Assembly: GCF_019393635.1 (NCBI RefSeq)
Contig: NC_057862.1
Span: 414,561,669-414,625,668, forward strand
Source of the DNA: Dromiciops gliroides
Taxonomy: Eukaryota > Chordata > Mammalia > Microbiotheria > Microbiotheriidae
Direction: 5' to 3'
DNA: 64,000 nt
Shown here: positions 46,030 to 58,449 of the stretch, in pieces
How the letters are laid out: every line of letters begins with the position of its first letter
Numbering within the stretch: the stretch's first letter is position 1
Made by a program: the position numbers and the translations under genes
The notes under the pieces: generated by a model
The model's database searches: none
Told to the model about the DNA's origin: nothing
The model's input: the letters and a program-made list of their open reading frames with translations, nothing else

Positions 46030-47080
46030 CCTTTGTTCTCTCTGTGAAATCTCAGAATTGCTAAGACTCTTGGAGGACATCTAGTCTAATCCATACTTGT
46101 GAATGAGAATTCTTGCTACAGTATACCTGACAAGTGCTCTTCTAGCCCTTCCTGGAAGAGTTCCGGTGAGAATGGACTGAATACCTCCCAAGGAAGCCAA
46201 TTCACTTTTAGACCACTAATTGTTAGTTAGGTTTTTGTTTGTCTGTTTCCTTCCTTACTAGAGCTGAAGAAAGGAAGTAAAGATGCCCAGAATGAACCAG
46301 TGATGACTGGTTTTGTATAGAGAATAAGGCAGAGAGGTGCCAATCCATCTCAAGATGGAAGAGCTATGAACCGATAACGGCAGCAAAGTCAACTGGACAA
46401 ACAAAATGTGAAGGGGAGGACAAATAAGGCTCACCTTTAGAATCCCATGATCCTCTCTGGGTATCTGGACAAATACATCATCTTGTTAGATATAGCTGGG
46501 ACCAACCCACCCATTGTACTTTATTGCCCTAATTGCACCACCTCTTTCTCCTAGATGAGGAGTTTTTAACCTGGGTTCCATTAACTTGCTTTTTAAAGAA
46601 AAATGATAACTATATGTCAATATAATCAATTCTGTTGCAATCCTATGTATTTTATTTTCTGCATTTATACATGTTATTCTGAAAAGGGGGCTGTAGGCTT
46701 CCCCAGACTGCCACGGGGTCCACAGAAGACAGCTATCCTAGACACTCCAGTCTTCTCTCCCCCTCTCTCCAAACTAAGACTATGGACAAGGTGAAACAAC
46801 AATTAGGTATAGGTATACCTCAATTAACTCTATTTAACATACAAAAGTGTAGCTTTTCAAAGCAGTAAATTAAGAGATGATTATTCTTTTTAGAGAAGGA
46901 CTCACTGCTGGACAAAAGAAGAACCTGCTATAGGACTCTTTGAGAAAGCTAGCTCCCAGGTGCCTTTAAAATTTGTATGGGAGTTTAAAAAGAATCAATT
47001 TTCATAGACCTTTATTAGAACCACATATTCTGCAGAAAGTGGGGTTAGGCTTGTATAGTGAATGCCTTCTTAGACAAGAT
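46030..47080. other. no gene recognised
   Basis: Mostly unique intronic sequence. 46040-46200 has weak L3/CR1-like resemblance. Confidence 0.35.
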
Positions 47081-47420
47081 ACCCAGTCATTCAATAAACA
47101 TTTATAAGCACCCACTATGTTCCAGGCCCTGTGCTAAGTAAGCTCTGGGGATACAAAGAAAAGCAAAAAATAGTCCCTGCCCTTGAGGAGCTTACAATCT
47201 AATGCCTAGTTTCATCTTTCACAGGATCATAGGGTTCAGAGCTGGAAAGTGACTTTGAGATCACCTAGTTCAATACTTTCATTTTACAGATATGGAAACA
47301 GAGGCTTAAGAAAAGTAAGTGACCCACCCAAGGTCACAGGAGCTGTGAGTAGCAGAGCAGGCATCTGGATTTAGGTCTTCTGATGACAAACCCAATGCTT
47401 TTTCTACTATGCTATCCTAA
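47080..47420. repeat. ancient repeat (+) then MIR/THER SINE (-)
   Basis: 47080-47215 has 'agcacccactatgttccagg' and 'ccctgcccttgaggagctta'. 47220-47420 has inverted SINE landmarks ('ttcattttacagatatggaa'). Confidence 0.65.
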
Positions 47421-47429
47421 GATGTGATA

Positions 47430-48400
47430 CCATTAAATATTTTTCTGATGCTCTACATTCCCTTGGAAGCAGAGCTGCAGACCAGCCTGTAGCACACACA
47501 GCCTAGTGATGGGCATTCCCTTCTGAGGCAGCTAAGCAACGGTGAAGGGACTACAGGAAAAGGGGGCAGAGGGCTATATGCTGCTTCTGATCTGTTACAC
47601 ATCAAGTCTTCCCCATCCCTGCCCTCTCCAAGTGATACTTTCGGTTCCACAATACGTGGGTCTCTAAAGAGGGAAGAATAGAGAAATAAGGACATAGCAT
47701 GGAGCAGGTAGGCCGATAGGGTCCTGATTAGGAAGGCATGTGATGGGCGCACTGTTGATGTGGGACTTTTTTCTTTTTCCAAAGAGTTAAGATATGGCAG
47801 AAGGAAATGAATGATGGAGCAGGAAGGCTAAGCTAAACACGCACTGGGTAATACCAGAGTGATTAGATTGAGTTGTTGGACCTCTGTTCATGATATTAAA
47901 TAGGCAGCAGGAAGAGAAAATTGGTTTTAGAGATGGAGAGCTAAAAGCTGGCGCCCAAGAGACTGAGCATGCCAATGGGAAATTCCCATTGCACCCATCC
48001 ATCCATGGTTGGGAGAGAGACTAAATGGTCTTTGCAGTAGTGATGGCGGCTCTGAACATTGGGGAATAGCTTATCGATGTCAACTCAGGTCTCTGTAACA
48101 GACAGTGTGGAAGGCCTCTTCAGAAACAGTGTTCCAGCATGGAGCTTCTCTTCCCTTTGAGGAAACACAGCACTGAGGAAAGACATCTAATGACTGGCCC
48201 CAGATGCTAGAACTAGAACTAGCATGATGTCACAGAGTTTTAGAGAAGCAAATACAAGGGCCGTATAACTTCCTAACACTTAGAGCTCTAAAAGTAGGAT
48301 GGGAGAGATAGTGTCCCCTACCCCATAGAGAAGCATTCATGTGAAGGCTAGAGATGCCAAGCTGTTGGTGATTTTGTAGAGGGGACTCTGGTTCAAGTTT
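47430..48400. other. no gene or repeat recognised
   Basis: Unique-looking intronic sequence. Open frames at 47453-47782 show no family features. Confidence 0.4.
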
Positions 48401-48415
48401 GAAAAAGACTAGCTG

Positions 48416-48552
48416 GGGGCAGCTAGATGGTGCAGTGGATGGAGCACCGGCCCTGGAGTCAGGAGGACCTGAGTTCAAATCTGGCCTCAGACACTTAACA
48501 CTTATTGGCTGTGTAACCCCAATTGCCTCACCAAAAAAAAAAAAAAAAAAAA
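48416..48552 (+). mobile_element. marsupial CORE-SINE, type B, internally deleted
   Basis: The block between 'ggctgtgt' and 'aaccccaattgcc' (gaccctgggcaagtcactt in sister copies) is deleted. The approximate duplication is 'gactagctg'/'ggctagttg'. Confidence 0.88.
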
Positions 48553-48949
48553 AGGCTAGTTGATGCCCAAAGTTCCTTCCAACTTGAAGACTCTATGAGT
48601 AGTGGATCTCAAGTCAGAGAACCTGTTTTCAGTTTCCAGGCCCTTCTACCTATTACCTGCGACCAAAAAAAGGATGGGCCTATTTGGGAAGTAACAGTTT
48701 CCCTGATTACTAGAAATCTCCAAGCAAGGATTGGACGTTCACTTGTTTAGTGCTTAGCACAGTGCCTGGCTTTATAAATGCTTGATGATAGAATGACTGT
48801 TGAGCATATTATAGAGTTCATTCCTTTTCACGTATAGATTGGACTACATGAATGCTGACAACACTCCTTGCAACTTTTATATTTTAAGAAGTCACACAAC
48901 TACCCTGGGTCTTGGTCTCCCCGTCTATAAAATTAGAGAGTTGGGTCTC

Positions 48950-49050
48950 AGGGAGGAGAGGAAGGGAGGGAGATAATTACGAACTTAAAAAAATTTTTAA
49001 ATATTAATTATTTTTACATGTAATTGGGGAAAAATTAAGTATTTTTTCTA
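48950..49050 (+). repeat. L1-like 3' end
   Basis: 'tttttacatgtaattgggga' then an AATAAATAAA-type tail: the same end as the 1790-2275 repeat. Confidence 0.55.
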
Positions 49051-49284
49051 AATAAATAAATAAATGAAATTGGAGGGCTGGATAACTGAGATTCCCTCCA
49101 AATCTAAATCCTATGGTACTCTGACTTCAAAGAGGAACACTTGCTGCCTCCCAACAGGGAGGGTTCGGGCACCATGTTGGACCACTAGTATAGGCCATCT
49201 GAGTCAGGACTGATTTTTGTAGTAAGCCAAAAAAGAGAATTTGTATCATCTTAAAGAGGCAAATTATTTGGATAAGAAGGGAGG

Positions 49285-49505
49285 GAAATGAACAGCACAA
49301 TGGTGCAATGGGTACGGTAGTGGACCTATAATCAGAAAGACCTGGGTTCGAATACTGCCTAAGACTCTAGCCTATGAGAAAGCTGCCCTATAGCCTGCTT
49401 ACTGGCAAGATATTTACTTGTGTCTCAGTTTCCACATCCGTAAAACAAGGAGGTTGGACTCAATGGACTCTACGATCCCTTCCAGTTCTAAATTTGTAAT
49501 TCTAT
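49285..49505 (+). repeat. THER-class CORE-SINE
   Basis: Near-complete: 'acctgggttcgaatactgcc', 'cagtttccacatccgtaaaa', 'ggttggactcaatggactct', 'tcccttccagttctaaattt'. Confidence 0.75.
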
Positions 49506-50214
49506 AAAATGCTGAGTGACACAGTATGGATCTGGAGAGAAATGCTAGATGATACAATGGCGGTCAGTGCTCCTCTCACAAGCTGGCTGGTTCAACACCC
49601 CACACTGGGAGAAGAAACTACTTCAAGATTGATTACATGGCCCACTGTTGAGGTCAAGAATATTAATTTTGTACATGTTAATTTGATGTAATGTGCATGA
49701 TGAATGCTTGTTTAGTTGGATATCTTTGTGTTCATAAAACCCCAGCTTTTTCATGGCAGTAAATGCCTGGCATTAAGTTATTGAAGAATGCAGCCTGGGA
49801 GGCTGTGACAAGATCACACACCAGCAAAGTAGGGGGAGGGGAGTCATAGTCGGGGATCACATGCTCTCAAATAGACCCACTTTTGCTCATCTCTCCACAC
49901 AAAGGCCTATCATGACCAGAAGGAAATTCCCCAGTCATTCAAAGACAGAAGGCTGTTCTGGTGTCACATCTGGAGAACACTAGTTTGGGGTGAGGGGGAA
50001 GGGAAGGGAAAGGAAGGGAAGCCTCTTTCTCCCTCCATGATAGAGAATTACCAACAAGTGAATGCCTAGGGAACATTTACTACTTCATTCCAGCAGGACA
50101 TTGCACCAGCCTGGCAAGATTCAGCCAATTTTCCCCTAGATGAACTATGAAGTGTTGCTAAGGTGTGCCTGGTGCCCTTCTGGCTCTGGTCACTGACTAA
50201 TGAGAAAAATAATC

Positions 50215-50500
50215 TTTTAGAACAAGGTAGGAATTGGAGGATTTTAGAGATGAAAGCAACATTGGAGATCATTGAGTTCCTTATTTTATAGAGAAAGAAA
50301 CCAAGGTCCAATGAAGGAAAGAGCACAAGATTACACAGGTACTAAGTATCTGAGCCATGATTCTAACTCCAAATTTAGTGCTTTCTACTACTACTCTGAT
50401 TATATACCCAAACTCAATTCAATTCAATAAACTTTTCTTAGGTACATACTACATGCCAGGCACTGTGCTAAGAGGTAGAGGTACAAATAAAGGGGTACAA
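50215..50500. repeat. MIR/THER SINE (-) and ancient repeat (+)
   Basis: 50215-50400 is an inverted SINE ('tattttatagagaaagaaac'). 50415-50500 has 'tacatactacatgccaggca' and 'ctgtgctaag'. Confidence 0.6.
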
Positions 50501-50706
50501 ATAAAGCTGCCCCTCTAAACAAAATCTTAAAAAAGAAAACTTCAGTTTGAATCTCGATCTACTTTAAACACCTGACCCCACCATAAAAATAATTAAATAA
50601 ATACAAGTATTGAGAATGTATCTTTTTTTTTTTCATTTTAAAAAATCTCAATTGAAATGGCTGTTTTCTCCTGAAGGTATGTATGCACTAATTAAGAATA
50701 AAGGCA

Positions 50707-50850
50707 AGGGGACAGCTAGGTGGTACAGTGGATAAAGCACCAGTCCTGGATTCAGGAGGACCTGAGTTCAAATCCAGCCTCAGACACATGATACTTACTA
50801 ACTGTGTGATCCTGGGCAAGTCACTTAACCTTCATTGCCCGCTCCAAAAA
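50707..50850 (+). mobile_element. marsupial CORE-SINE, type A
   Basis: Perfect 13-base duplication 'aagaataaaggca' at 50694-50706 and 50851-50863. Confidence 0.95.
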
Positions 50851-50959
50851 AAGAATAAAGGCAGCAGAACCGGTAGAACAATTTGCAGAATAGCTACAGG
50901 TAAAGTTAAGGCACACAACCCCAAGAGCCATCAGTACTGTGATCGAGGCAGTGACCAAT

Positions 50960-51165
50960 CAGGATGTCTGAGGACCAAGGTATGCCTCCTTCATCTCAGC
51001 AGAGAGGTAGGTAGTGGGCTGTCAGTGTGGAAGGAGACATATGTTAGCCAACATGGTCAATGTGTTGGTTTGTTTTGTTTAACTGTACTTTGTTACAAGG
51101 GAAGGTTCCAGTGAGGATGGCAATATTTATCATTTCACATCAATAAAATACTTTTAAAAAAAGAA
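50960..51165 (+). repeat. L1-like 3' end
   Basis: 'tgtgttggtttgttttgttt', 'ctttgttacaaggg' and the 'caataaaatacttttaaaaa' tail resemble the 32 kb copy. Confidence 0.45.
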
Positions 51166-51209
51166 AAATGAAGTCCTATATTACTGATACAGAACTGCAA
51201 TTTCTTTGA

Positions 51210-51345
51210 AACTTGCTTAGAATACCAAGAAGTTAAGATACTTGCCCATGGTCTCATACTAGTTTGTGTCCTAGGCAGGATTTGAATCTAGCTCTTCCTG
51301 ATTCCAAGGCTTGCCCTCTATCTACTGCCACTATAATCTCAAGGA
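51210..51345 (-). repeat. MIR-class SINE
   Basis: Inverted: 'cttgcccatggtctcatact', 'ggatttgaatctagctcttc'. Confidence 0.6.
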
Positions 51346-51929
51346 TATACCAGCCTTATTTAAAAAAACAAAAAAACCCCAAAAAACCCCTTCGTATGAA
51401 TCTTGAGATGACTTTAAAAAGGAAATAAAATATTTTAGGACTTTAGCTTGCCTTTCTACTTATTTTACACAAATGTGAACTTACTGGGCACCAAGGGAAC
51501 AAACATTAATTTCCTTTCTGGCTAGAAGCAGATTCTAACTTTCCCACCACCACCTTCCTTAAAGCAAGTATATGGCTGTAGCTGGATTTGTAACACCTGC
51601 CAGATGTGGCCCATTGGCAAAGAGAAAGCTCACCCTTCTAGCTCAGTAAGTCCCATAACACAATGCAGTTAAGTCAGTCACTTGATGGACAAATAAACTA
51701 TCTCTAAAGTAACCACTAGTGACCAAAAAAAAAAAAAGGATAAGGATAATCCAAGTCTCTAGGTCAGGGCTGGCCTTTAGTCAAACTGTGGAATAAGTGA
51801 GGTCTGTCTTTGGCACAGCCCCATCTCTCCTCCTGGGTCTTCCTCCCCAAGCCCTTACCCAGATCTCCTGCCTCTGGGCAGAGTTCCCTGGTCTGAAACC
51901 CTCTCCTTTCAGCCACATACCAAAAACCT

Positions 51930-52100
51930 GGCTAGGAATCAAAAGACTTCCTTTTGAGTTCTGACACTGAATTAACTTGTATTGTGACCTTAGGCAAATC
52001 GCTTTCCTCCTCCAGTACCTAAGTTATCTTCTTTGTATAAAGAGAAGGTTGGAATAGATAAGATCTAAGATACCTTCTAGCCCTGGGATTCCATAAAGAT
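51930..52100 (+). repeat. THER-class SINE
   Basis: 'attgtgaccttaggcaaatc' core and 'taccttctagccctgggatt' tail. Confidence 0.65.
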
Positions 52101-52119
52101 GAAAAATCTGTTATTAGGG

Positions 52120-52280
52120 AGCTTTCACATTAGAATGCTTTTGATAAAGTAATTCATGCTAAGGTGTTAATGACTGTTATGATTAATGTTTGATACTCCC
52201 AGACACATTTGCATTTTAACAGGGTATAATTTTTTAACTCAAAGGAATGACTCTCTAATGGTAGAATTTCAGGTACCACT
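52120..52280. promoter_or_regulatory. candidate conserved noncoding element
   Basis: Unique AT-rich segment with repeated TAATG/ATTA-type sites and 'cacatttgcattttaacagg'. Weak evidence. Confidence 0.25.
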
Positions 52281-52958
52281 AATAGGTTGTTGGGGGGATG
52301 GGAGGGGGAGGAGAGATGTTAGGGCAAGTAAGACTTCCTAGTACCTTTCAAATTTTATCCCTAAGTAGAAGTCTACACATCTCATTGTTTCATGTCAGTG
52401 AAAAGGATCAGCAAATCTTAATTTAAGCATAGGTATATACGACTCTGATGGTAGGCTGTTGCAATGTGTCAGCTCCCATACAAATCAATCCTTTAATTTC
52501 TATACTTTAGGTCATTTTCAAACTTGGTGAATTCTACATTTGAAAGACACAGTTTGGAAGAGAAGTTTGGAAGTTTGAGCTAGGACTGACACTTGTCTTT
52601 CTTAGTGAGGAGAAGACTTAAGGAAGTTCCATGAATAGGGACTAGACAGAGACTGGGTCTCTGACATCTTTGATATAAGGAACTCCCAGATGAGAAAATT
52701 CACTCTACCAGTCCACCTTTACTGCAGCTGGTGGTCTGAGTTTCCTAGTGCACTAGGGATGTCAAATGGGTTGCCCAGGGTCACACAACCAATGTGTGTT
52801 GGATCTCCCCGACTCTGAGCCCAAGTCTCTGTCCTATACCACATGGATAGGGATTGTGAACATACACAAAAATCTATACTCTTGTCACTTTTCAAAGCAT
52901 CATAGATTTGAAGATGGAAGGGACCTAAGAAATCACATGGTCCAACCGTCTTCATTTT

Positions 52959-53388
52959 CTTTTGCGGGGCAATGGAGGTTAAGTGACTTGCCCAGGGTCA
53001 CACAGCTAGTAAGTGTTAAGTGACTGAGGCTGGATTTGAACTCAGGTCCTCCTGACTCCAGGGCCAGTGCTTTGTCCACTGCGCCACCTAGCTGCCCCCA
53101 AAATTTTTATGACAGAAACTGTTCACATCCATTGTAACATATATCTATCTATCTATCTATATATATGTATATATATATGTATATATATGTATATATATAT
53201 ATATACGTATATATATATATATATATATATATGGATATATGGATTTTTTTTTTTTTGGTGAGGCAATGGGGATTAAGTGACTTGTCCAAGGTAACACAGC
53301 TAGTGTCAAGTGTCTGAGGCCAGATTTGAACTCAGGTCCTTCTGAATCCAGGGCCGGTGCTCTATCCACTGTGCCACCTAGCTGCCCC
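52959..53388 (-). mobile_element. composite SINE-microsatellite-unique-SINE insertion
   Basis: Read on the minus strand: type B SINE (about 53388-53248), its poly(A), an AT/GATA microsatellite (about 53243-53139), about 40 bases of unique DNA, then a type A SINE (about 53098-52962) and its A tail. The only target duplication is 'tcttcatttt' at 52949-52958 and 53389-53398, spanning the whole unit. I see no inner duplication. Two independent insertions plus deletion cannot be fully excluded. Confidence 0.7.
53139..53243. repeat. (TATC)n/(TA)n microsatellite
   Basis: Five or so TATC units pass into interrupted TA repeats. Confidence 0.95.
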
Positions 53389-53699
53389 TCTTCATTTTGT
53401 AAATGAGAAAACTGGGGGCCTAGGAAAGTCAAGTGATTTGTCCAAGGTCTCAAAAGGAGTAAACACCAGAGCCAGGAGTTTAAATCTCTATCCTCTCTGT
53501 CTAAATTCAATGATCTTTTAATTATACTACACAACATCCCCATACCAAGTCAGACTATGGGGAGAAGGGCTAGAACTCCAACGGAACTTCATTGCCACAT
53601 GGAAGAGGATAAAAGAGAAGACAAGAATCCACTAATTCTAGACTCACTGGACACATAGCTAGAATATATGAGATCATGATTCTTCTTGGAAACTATGGA

Positions 53700-53835
53700 G
53701 TAGTTCATAGAACCAGAGTTAGAGTTGGAAGGAACTTGGGAGGTCATTAAAACCAAGCTCCTGGTTTTCAGATGAGGGAAATAAGGCTAAGAGAAGTAAA
53801 AGGATTTGCTGAAGGTAGCATAGTTGGGGTGAGTG
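53700..53835 (-). repeat. MIR/THER SINE fragment
   Basis: Inverted: 'ccagagttagagttggaagg' and 'ttttcagatgagggaaataa'. Confidence 0.6.
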
Positions 53836-53869
53836 TGTGTGTTTGTGTGTTGGAATTAGAACCTAGTCT

Positions 53870-54760
53870 CAGCCTGACTTTAAAGGCACTCTATGACCTG
53901 ACTCCAATCTACTTTTCTAGCCTCATCTCTCATGACTCCCCATTCTTCCAGAAAAGCTGCAGTACCTGCTGTCTCCCCACAAGGCCCTATGGATGTTTTT
54001 TCTTTTTTTCCTCCATCAGTACCATTGGCCATGCCAAGTCTTACAATTAGAATACACTGCCCACCTCCATACATCCACTTCTTGGTGTCCTTGGCTTCCT
54101 TCAAGACTCAGCTCAACCATCAAGTTCTTCAGGAGGCCTTCTCTGATTTCCATGGCTTGTACTGATTTCCCATTCAAGATACTTTGTGGTTGCTTTGTAT
54201 GTGCCTTGTATATATTTATTATACAGGTTTTCCTGAAGGTTTTCGTACATTATAAAGCTTTAGCAGCTTAAATGTGAATCAAGATTTTTGGAATATACAC
54301 ATATTCATGCAATCTTCCATGATAAGCTCCTTGAAAAGAGATCATTTCATTTTTATATTTAGAACCATAGCATCTAGCAGAGGGCCTGGCATATAACAGG
54401 AGCTTGATGGAAGATTGTAGATAGAATGGCCCATCCTCTTTCCCAACTCAGCCTGCCCACATCTACATCCCTCATGATCCAATTCAAATGCCACCTATTC
54501 CCAGAAACCTCCCATTGGCCTTCCTAGTTGAAGTCACCTTTTCCTCATGTGGAGCTCTCTTAAAATTTTGCACTTTTAATGGCCATGACCACATTTTACT
54601 TTATACTCTATTTAAATATTCTGCTTATTTTTGTACCTTAGTTTTCCAATTAAACTATAAGCTACTTGAGGGCATAGATTATGTCATGTTCATCTGTACT
54701 CTCTCCCACAGTATCCTACCTTGGTGTTTGCTTATGGCAGTTACTTTGATGGATCTGGAA
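53870..54760 (+). mobile_element. two tandem L2 LINE 3' fragments
   Basis: 53870-54420 has 'ttccttcaagactcagctca' and 'gggcctggcatataacagga'. 54430-54760 repeats the order with 'atgatccaattcaaatgcca' and 'aactataagctacttgaggg'. Confidence 0.65.
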
Positions 54761-54899
54761 TTTCACCATAATGGGTTCTGCCTTCACCAATGCAGATCAG
54801 TAACTTTCCATGATATTTCATCCTGCCTTCATCTCTTTCCTCAAATTCTCCATAGTGAAACCATCTCAAAAACTGAGGGGCTTTGTGGTGTGCATTTGT

Positions 54900-55600
54900 G
54901 TCTGTGGTTGATATAATCTCAGGGATACTAATGTAGTATTTAGGCTGTACATTTCTTTTCTCTCTTGGCCATTATAAGACTAGCCTGCTTTCTTTTCTGA
55001 ACATATATTTCCTCAATAACATTTCTTGAGTAAGTCATCATAACAGGCTACATGCTATTTATACTCCTTATACATCCTTTTATTGTCATTTGGGTTACCT
55101 GTAATTTTGCTTCTGCTGAAATCATAGAGTTCAATGACTAACAGGTATTGAGTAACATCAGGAAAGAAAATTAGTGTAAAAAAAAAGATGGGCTTTTGTA
55201 GAAGCAATCAGTCCAGGGTCATGAAAAGCATTATTCAGTTTTCCATATGCAATTCAACCTGATTTTCTCCTCCCCTTCAACCAGGTCACTGTGCATCTAC
55301 AGGGCGTGTCTAAGACATCCACTGAGAAAGAAATTTGATGGTTTACCCATAGAGCTTCCTGCCACAGTCTGGGTAATATACATTTTTCATCTACTTTTGC
55401 TTTTCCTGTGTATATAGATAAATCATTTTAAATACACATAGTAGGAGCTCAGTGAATAAGTGGATTTGATTTGTGGGAAAAGTCTCATAAATACTCCCAT
55501 TAGATGTTTTCAGAAACAGGTACCCATAGTTTTATCACCTTACTCCCAGGAATCTGGAAAAACAATTCTAAGTTACCTTGGGAGACAGTCCCTGGCCTTA
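54900..55600. other. no gene recognised
   Basis: AT-rich intronic sequence without a confident repeat or gene. Confidence 0.35.
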
Positions 55601-55609
55601 AAGAATCTT

Positions 55610-55690
55610 CAGTCAGTTAGCCGATAAGTATTTTATTAAGAGGCTACTATGTGCCAGGTAATGTGCTAAGTGCACAAATATTTCATGACC
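55610..55690 (+). repeat. ancient mammalian interspersed repeat
   Basis: 'ggctactatgtgccaggtaa' and 'tgtgctaagtgc'. Confidence 0.55.
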
Positions 55691-56233
55691 TTGGTGTCCC
55701 TGACATCATCATCACTCCTATTTCCTATAGTATAGAAATAAAAGGGCGTGAGGATGAAATATTTTTATATTGTCTTTATTCTCATTTTGGGATCAAGTCT
55801 AAGCTATGATACATACAGAACTAGAAAGGTTTTGACCATCCATAGAAAAAAGAAACACTGTAGGGAAGGCATTCTTTTCCCACTCCTATAGTTTGGTGAG
55901 AGCCACCTGGGTTGACCCACACAGGCCCAGGACTACTTCAACAATGACTGAAAATCACCCCTCAATTGCAGCGAGATGTATATTTAACTTACCAAAGGGA
56001 AACAGCTCTTTTCAGACACTCCACAAGTACTTTCTTGCATATACACATTGGCTCTAGACTAAAATGGGTCCCGAGGACCTCGACTTACAAACACCTTATT
56101 GGACCATTAAGAAATAGAAAGCAATGAAGTTGCGCTTTCAAAGTCAGATTCATTCTCTAATATGAACTAGCTTCTCCAAGTCACTCACCATCACTGAAGG
56201 CCTGCTGCGCAATACTCACAAAACATAACATGG

Positions 56234-56395
56234 GGGCGGCTAGGTGGCGCAGTGGATAAAGCACCGGCCCTGGATTCAGGAGTACCTGAGTTCAAATCCG
56301 TCCTCAGACACTTGACACTTACTAGCTGTGTGACCCTGGGCAAGTCACTTAACCCCCATTGCCCCGCAAAAACAAAAACAAAAACAAAAACAAAC
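56234..56395 (+). mobile_element. marsupial CORE-SINE, type A
   Basis: Duplication 'cataacatgg' at 56224-56233 and 56396-56405. The tail is (AAAAAC)n. Confidence 0.95.
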
Positions 56396-56517
56396 CATAA
56401 CATGGTCAGAAACTAACGAGAGCCTTCCAAACCATTAAAAAGTCAGCACAAAACAGAGATTCCGTCTTTTTTAGCCTTACTGGTTTTGCTAATTATTATA
56501 TCTAAAAGGAATAAAAT

Positions 56518-56674
56518 GGGGGCAGCTAGGTGGCGTAGTGGATAAAGCATCGGCCCTGGATTCAGGAGGACCTGAGTTCAAATGCGGCCTCAGACACTTG
56601 ACACTTAACTACTACGAGCTGTGTGACCCTGGGCAAGTCACTTAACCCTCACTGCCCCACATAAAAAAAAAAAA
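56518..56674 (+). mobile_element. marsupial CORE-SINE, type A
   Basis: Duplication 'aaggaataaaat' at 56506-56517 and 56675-56686. A small 'actactacgag' variation lies before the core. Confidence 0.95.
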
Positions 56675-56689
56675 AAGGAATAAAATATT

Positions 56690-57340
56690 TGAGTATCATC
56701 TCATGACTCCTCCCTTCACTCCAAAACTTTCAGTGGCTCCCCTGTGCTTAAAGAAAACAAAAGGGGCGGCTAGGTGGCGCAGTGGATAAAGCACCGGCCT
56801 TGGATTCAGGAGGACCTGAGTTCAAATCCGGCCTCAGACACTTGATACTTACTAGCTGTGTGACCCTTAACCCCAATTGCCTCATAAAAAAAAAAAAAAG
56901 GAAAAAAAAAAAGGAAAAAAAATCCCTTACTCTGGCTTTCAAGGTCCCTGACAATCCAGCTTTAAACTGCCTTTACAGCCTCATCTCAAAGTATTTCAAG
57001 AACTTGAGGATCCAGAAAAATTGTATTGCCTTTACGTAAGACTCTCACCCATGCCTGGAATGGACACCAACCCCCACATCCTCATCTATATAAATCCTTC
57101 TCATTCTTCAAGGCTCAACTCATGGACTAGCATCTCTATGAAGCCTTGCTTGATGACCCCAGATAGAAGAAATTCCTCTTTCTCTGAATCACTTTTTCTT
57201 CTGTTTGATCTCTCCTATGAAAAACATTCTAACTGTATTATAACTATTTCTGTGCATGTCATATCCTCCCACATGAACATAAGGCCTTTGAGGGCAAGGA
57301 ATGTGATATGTTTTTCACCTCTGTGTTTTTGGTGCTTTGA
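56690..57340 (+). mobile_element. L2 LINE 3' region interrupted by a SINE
   Basis: 'aactttcagtggctcccctg' before and 'ctctggctttcaaggtccct' after the 56763-56920 SINE are contiguous L2 coding remnant, with 'ataaggcctttgagggcaag' toward the end. Confidence 0.7.
56763..56920 (+). mobile_element. marsupial CORE-SINE, type B, internally deleted
   Basis: Lacks 'gggcaagtcac' of the core ('gtgtgacccttaaccccaat'). Third SINE in 700 bases, all on the same strand. Confidence 0.9.
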
Positions 57341-57572
57341 ATGCAATAGGTGGCATAGTGGACTTGAAATCAGGAAGACTCATGTTCATGTGTTCAATTC
57401 CAGCCTGAGACACTTGCTGTGAGACCTTGGGCAAATCATTTAACCCTGTTTGCCTTAGTATCCTCATCTATAAAAATGAGTTAGAGAAGAAAATAACAGA
57501 CCCCTCCAACATCTTTGCCAAGAAAACCCCAAAATAGGTTCACAAAAAGTCAGACATGACTGAACAACAACA
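57341..57572 (+). mobile_element. MAR1-like CORE-SINE with BovB/RTE-type tail
   Basis: 'gagaccttgggcaaatcatt', 'catctttgccaagaaaaccc' and 'agtcagacatgactgaacaa', with the 5' head shortened. Confidence 0.8.
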
Positions 57573-58084
57573 TGCAGTAGATACTGAATTAGTTTGTTGA
57601 ATTGAAACTGAATTTTGTATAGCCAGACATAAATTCTACACCATTTACTAGTGTCTGCTTTGATTTCATTCATAGGTATTTTCCCTGTTTGGAGGTGTCT
57701 GAAAATGGTGGGTCTGACTTTTACCCTCATGGTCCACTAATATTTCATAAGGCTTTGAATGTCCATGGTCTTATCCTATGCACTGCTCTCTGAAGTGACC
57801 ATCGAGACCCTAATGCTCATTGACCCTTAGGACCAGAAAACCTTTCCTTCTTCTTTGGAGTTATTCAACTCAGGTGTATGACTACCTAATGCCTTTTCTT
57901 GTCTGTTTATCATAATAGATGCCCTTTTGTCAGGGAGGCTATAGAGGATATTCATTATTTCTGAGGTCCTCTCCAATTCTAAGATCCTAGGATTCTCTAA
58001 TTATGAGAATCTGACTTTCTAGGTATCTATGCTACCTGATGTCACATAGAAACTATATGTTCAAACGACCAAAATAATCAGAGG

Positions 58085-58150
58085 CACACAGGTCTGTCTG
58101 TCTATATATCTATGTATCTGCTTATCTGTCTATCTATTTCTCTATCTGAG
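58085..58150. repeat. (TCTG)n/(TCTA)n imperfect microsatellite
   Basis: Interrupted tetranucleotide repeat. Confidence 0.85.
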
Positions 58151-58449
58151 CATGGGAACACTAAAAATCTTTTGCTTCAAACAAGAGGCTATGAAAACTA
58201 TACCTTTGACTCATATTTAGAACAAGCCCCTTGAATGCTTTTTGAAAAGTTAACGTAAGCCCTAATGTGGATATAAACCATCTCACTAGACCCAAATTAA
58301 GCAAGCCCTCTCTAGTATCATTCCCCACCCTCCACTCCCAAGGGGGGGCAATGGTATCTCAGTGAATTATAGTTCTGTCTTTTTCTTCATCATCTTCTTC
58401 ATTTTTATCATTCTGTGCTATTTTTTTGCTGGCCAAAAACAAAAGTTCC

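Larger units (their letters stand above)
52885..53540 (-). repeat. THER/MIR-class SINE split by composite insertion
   Basis: Left part 'agggacctaagaaatcacat', 'ggtccaaccgtcttcatttt' continues on the right with 'gtaaatgagaaaactggggg'. Removing 52959-53398 restores the family order exactly. Confidence 0.8.
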
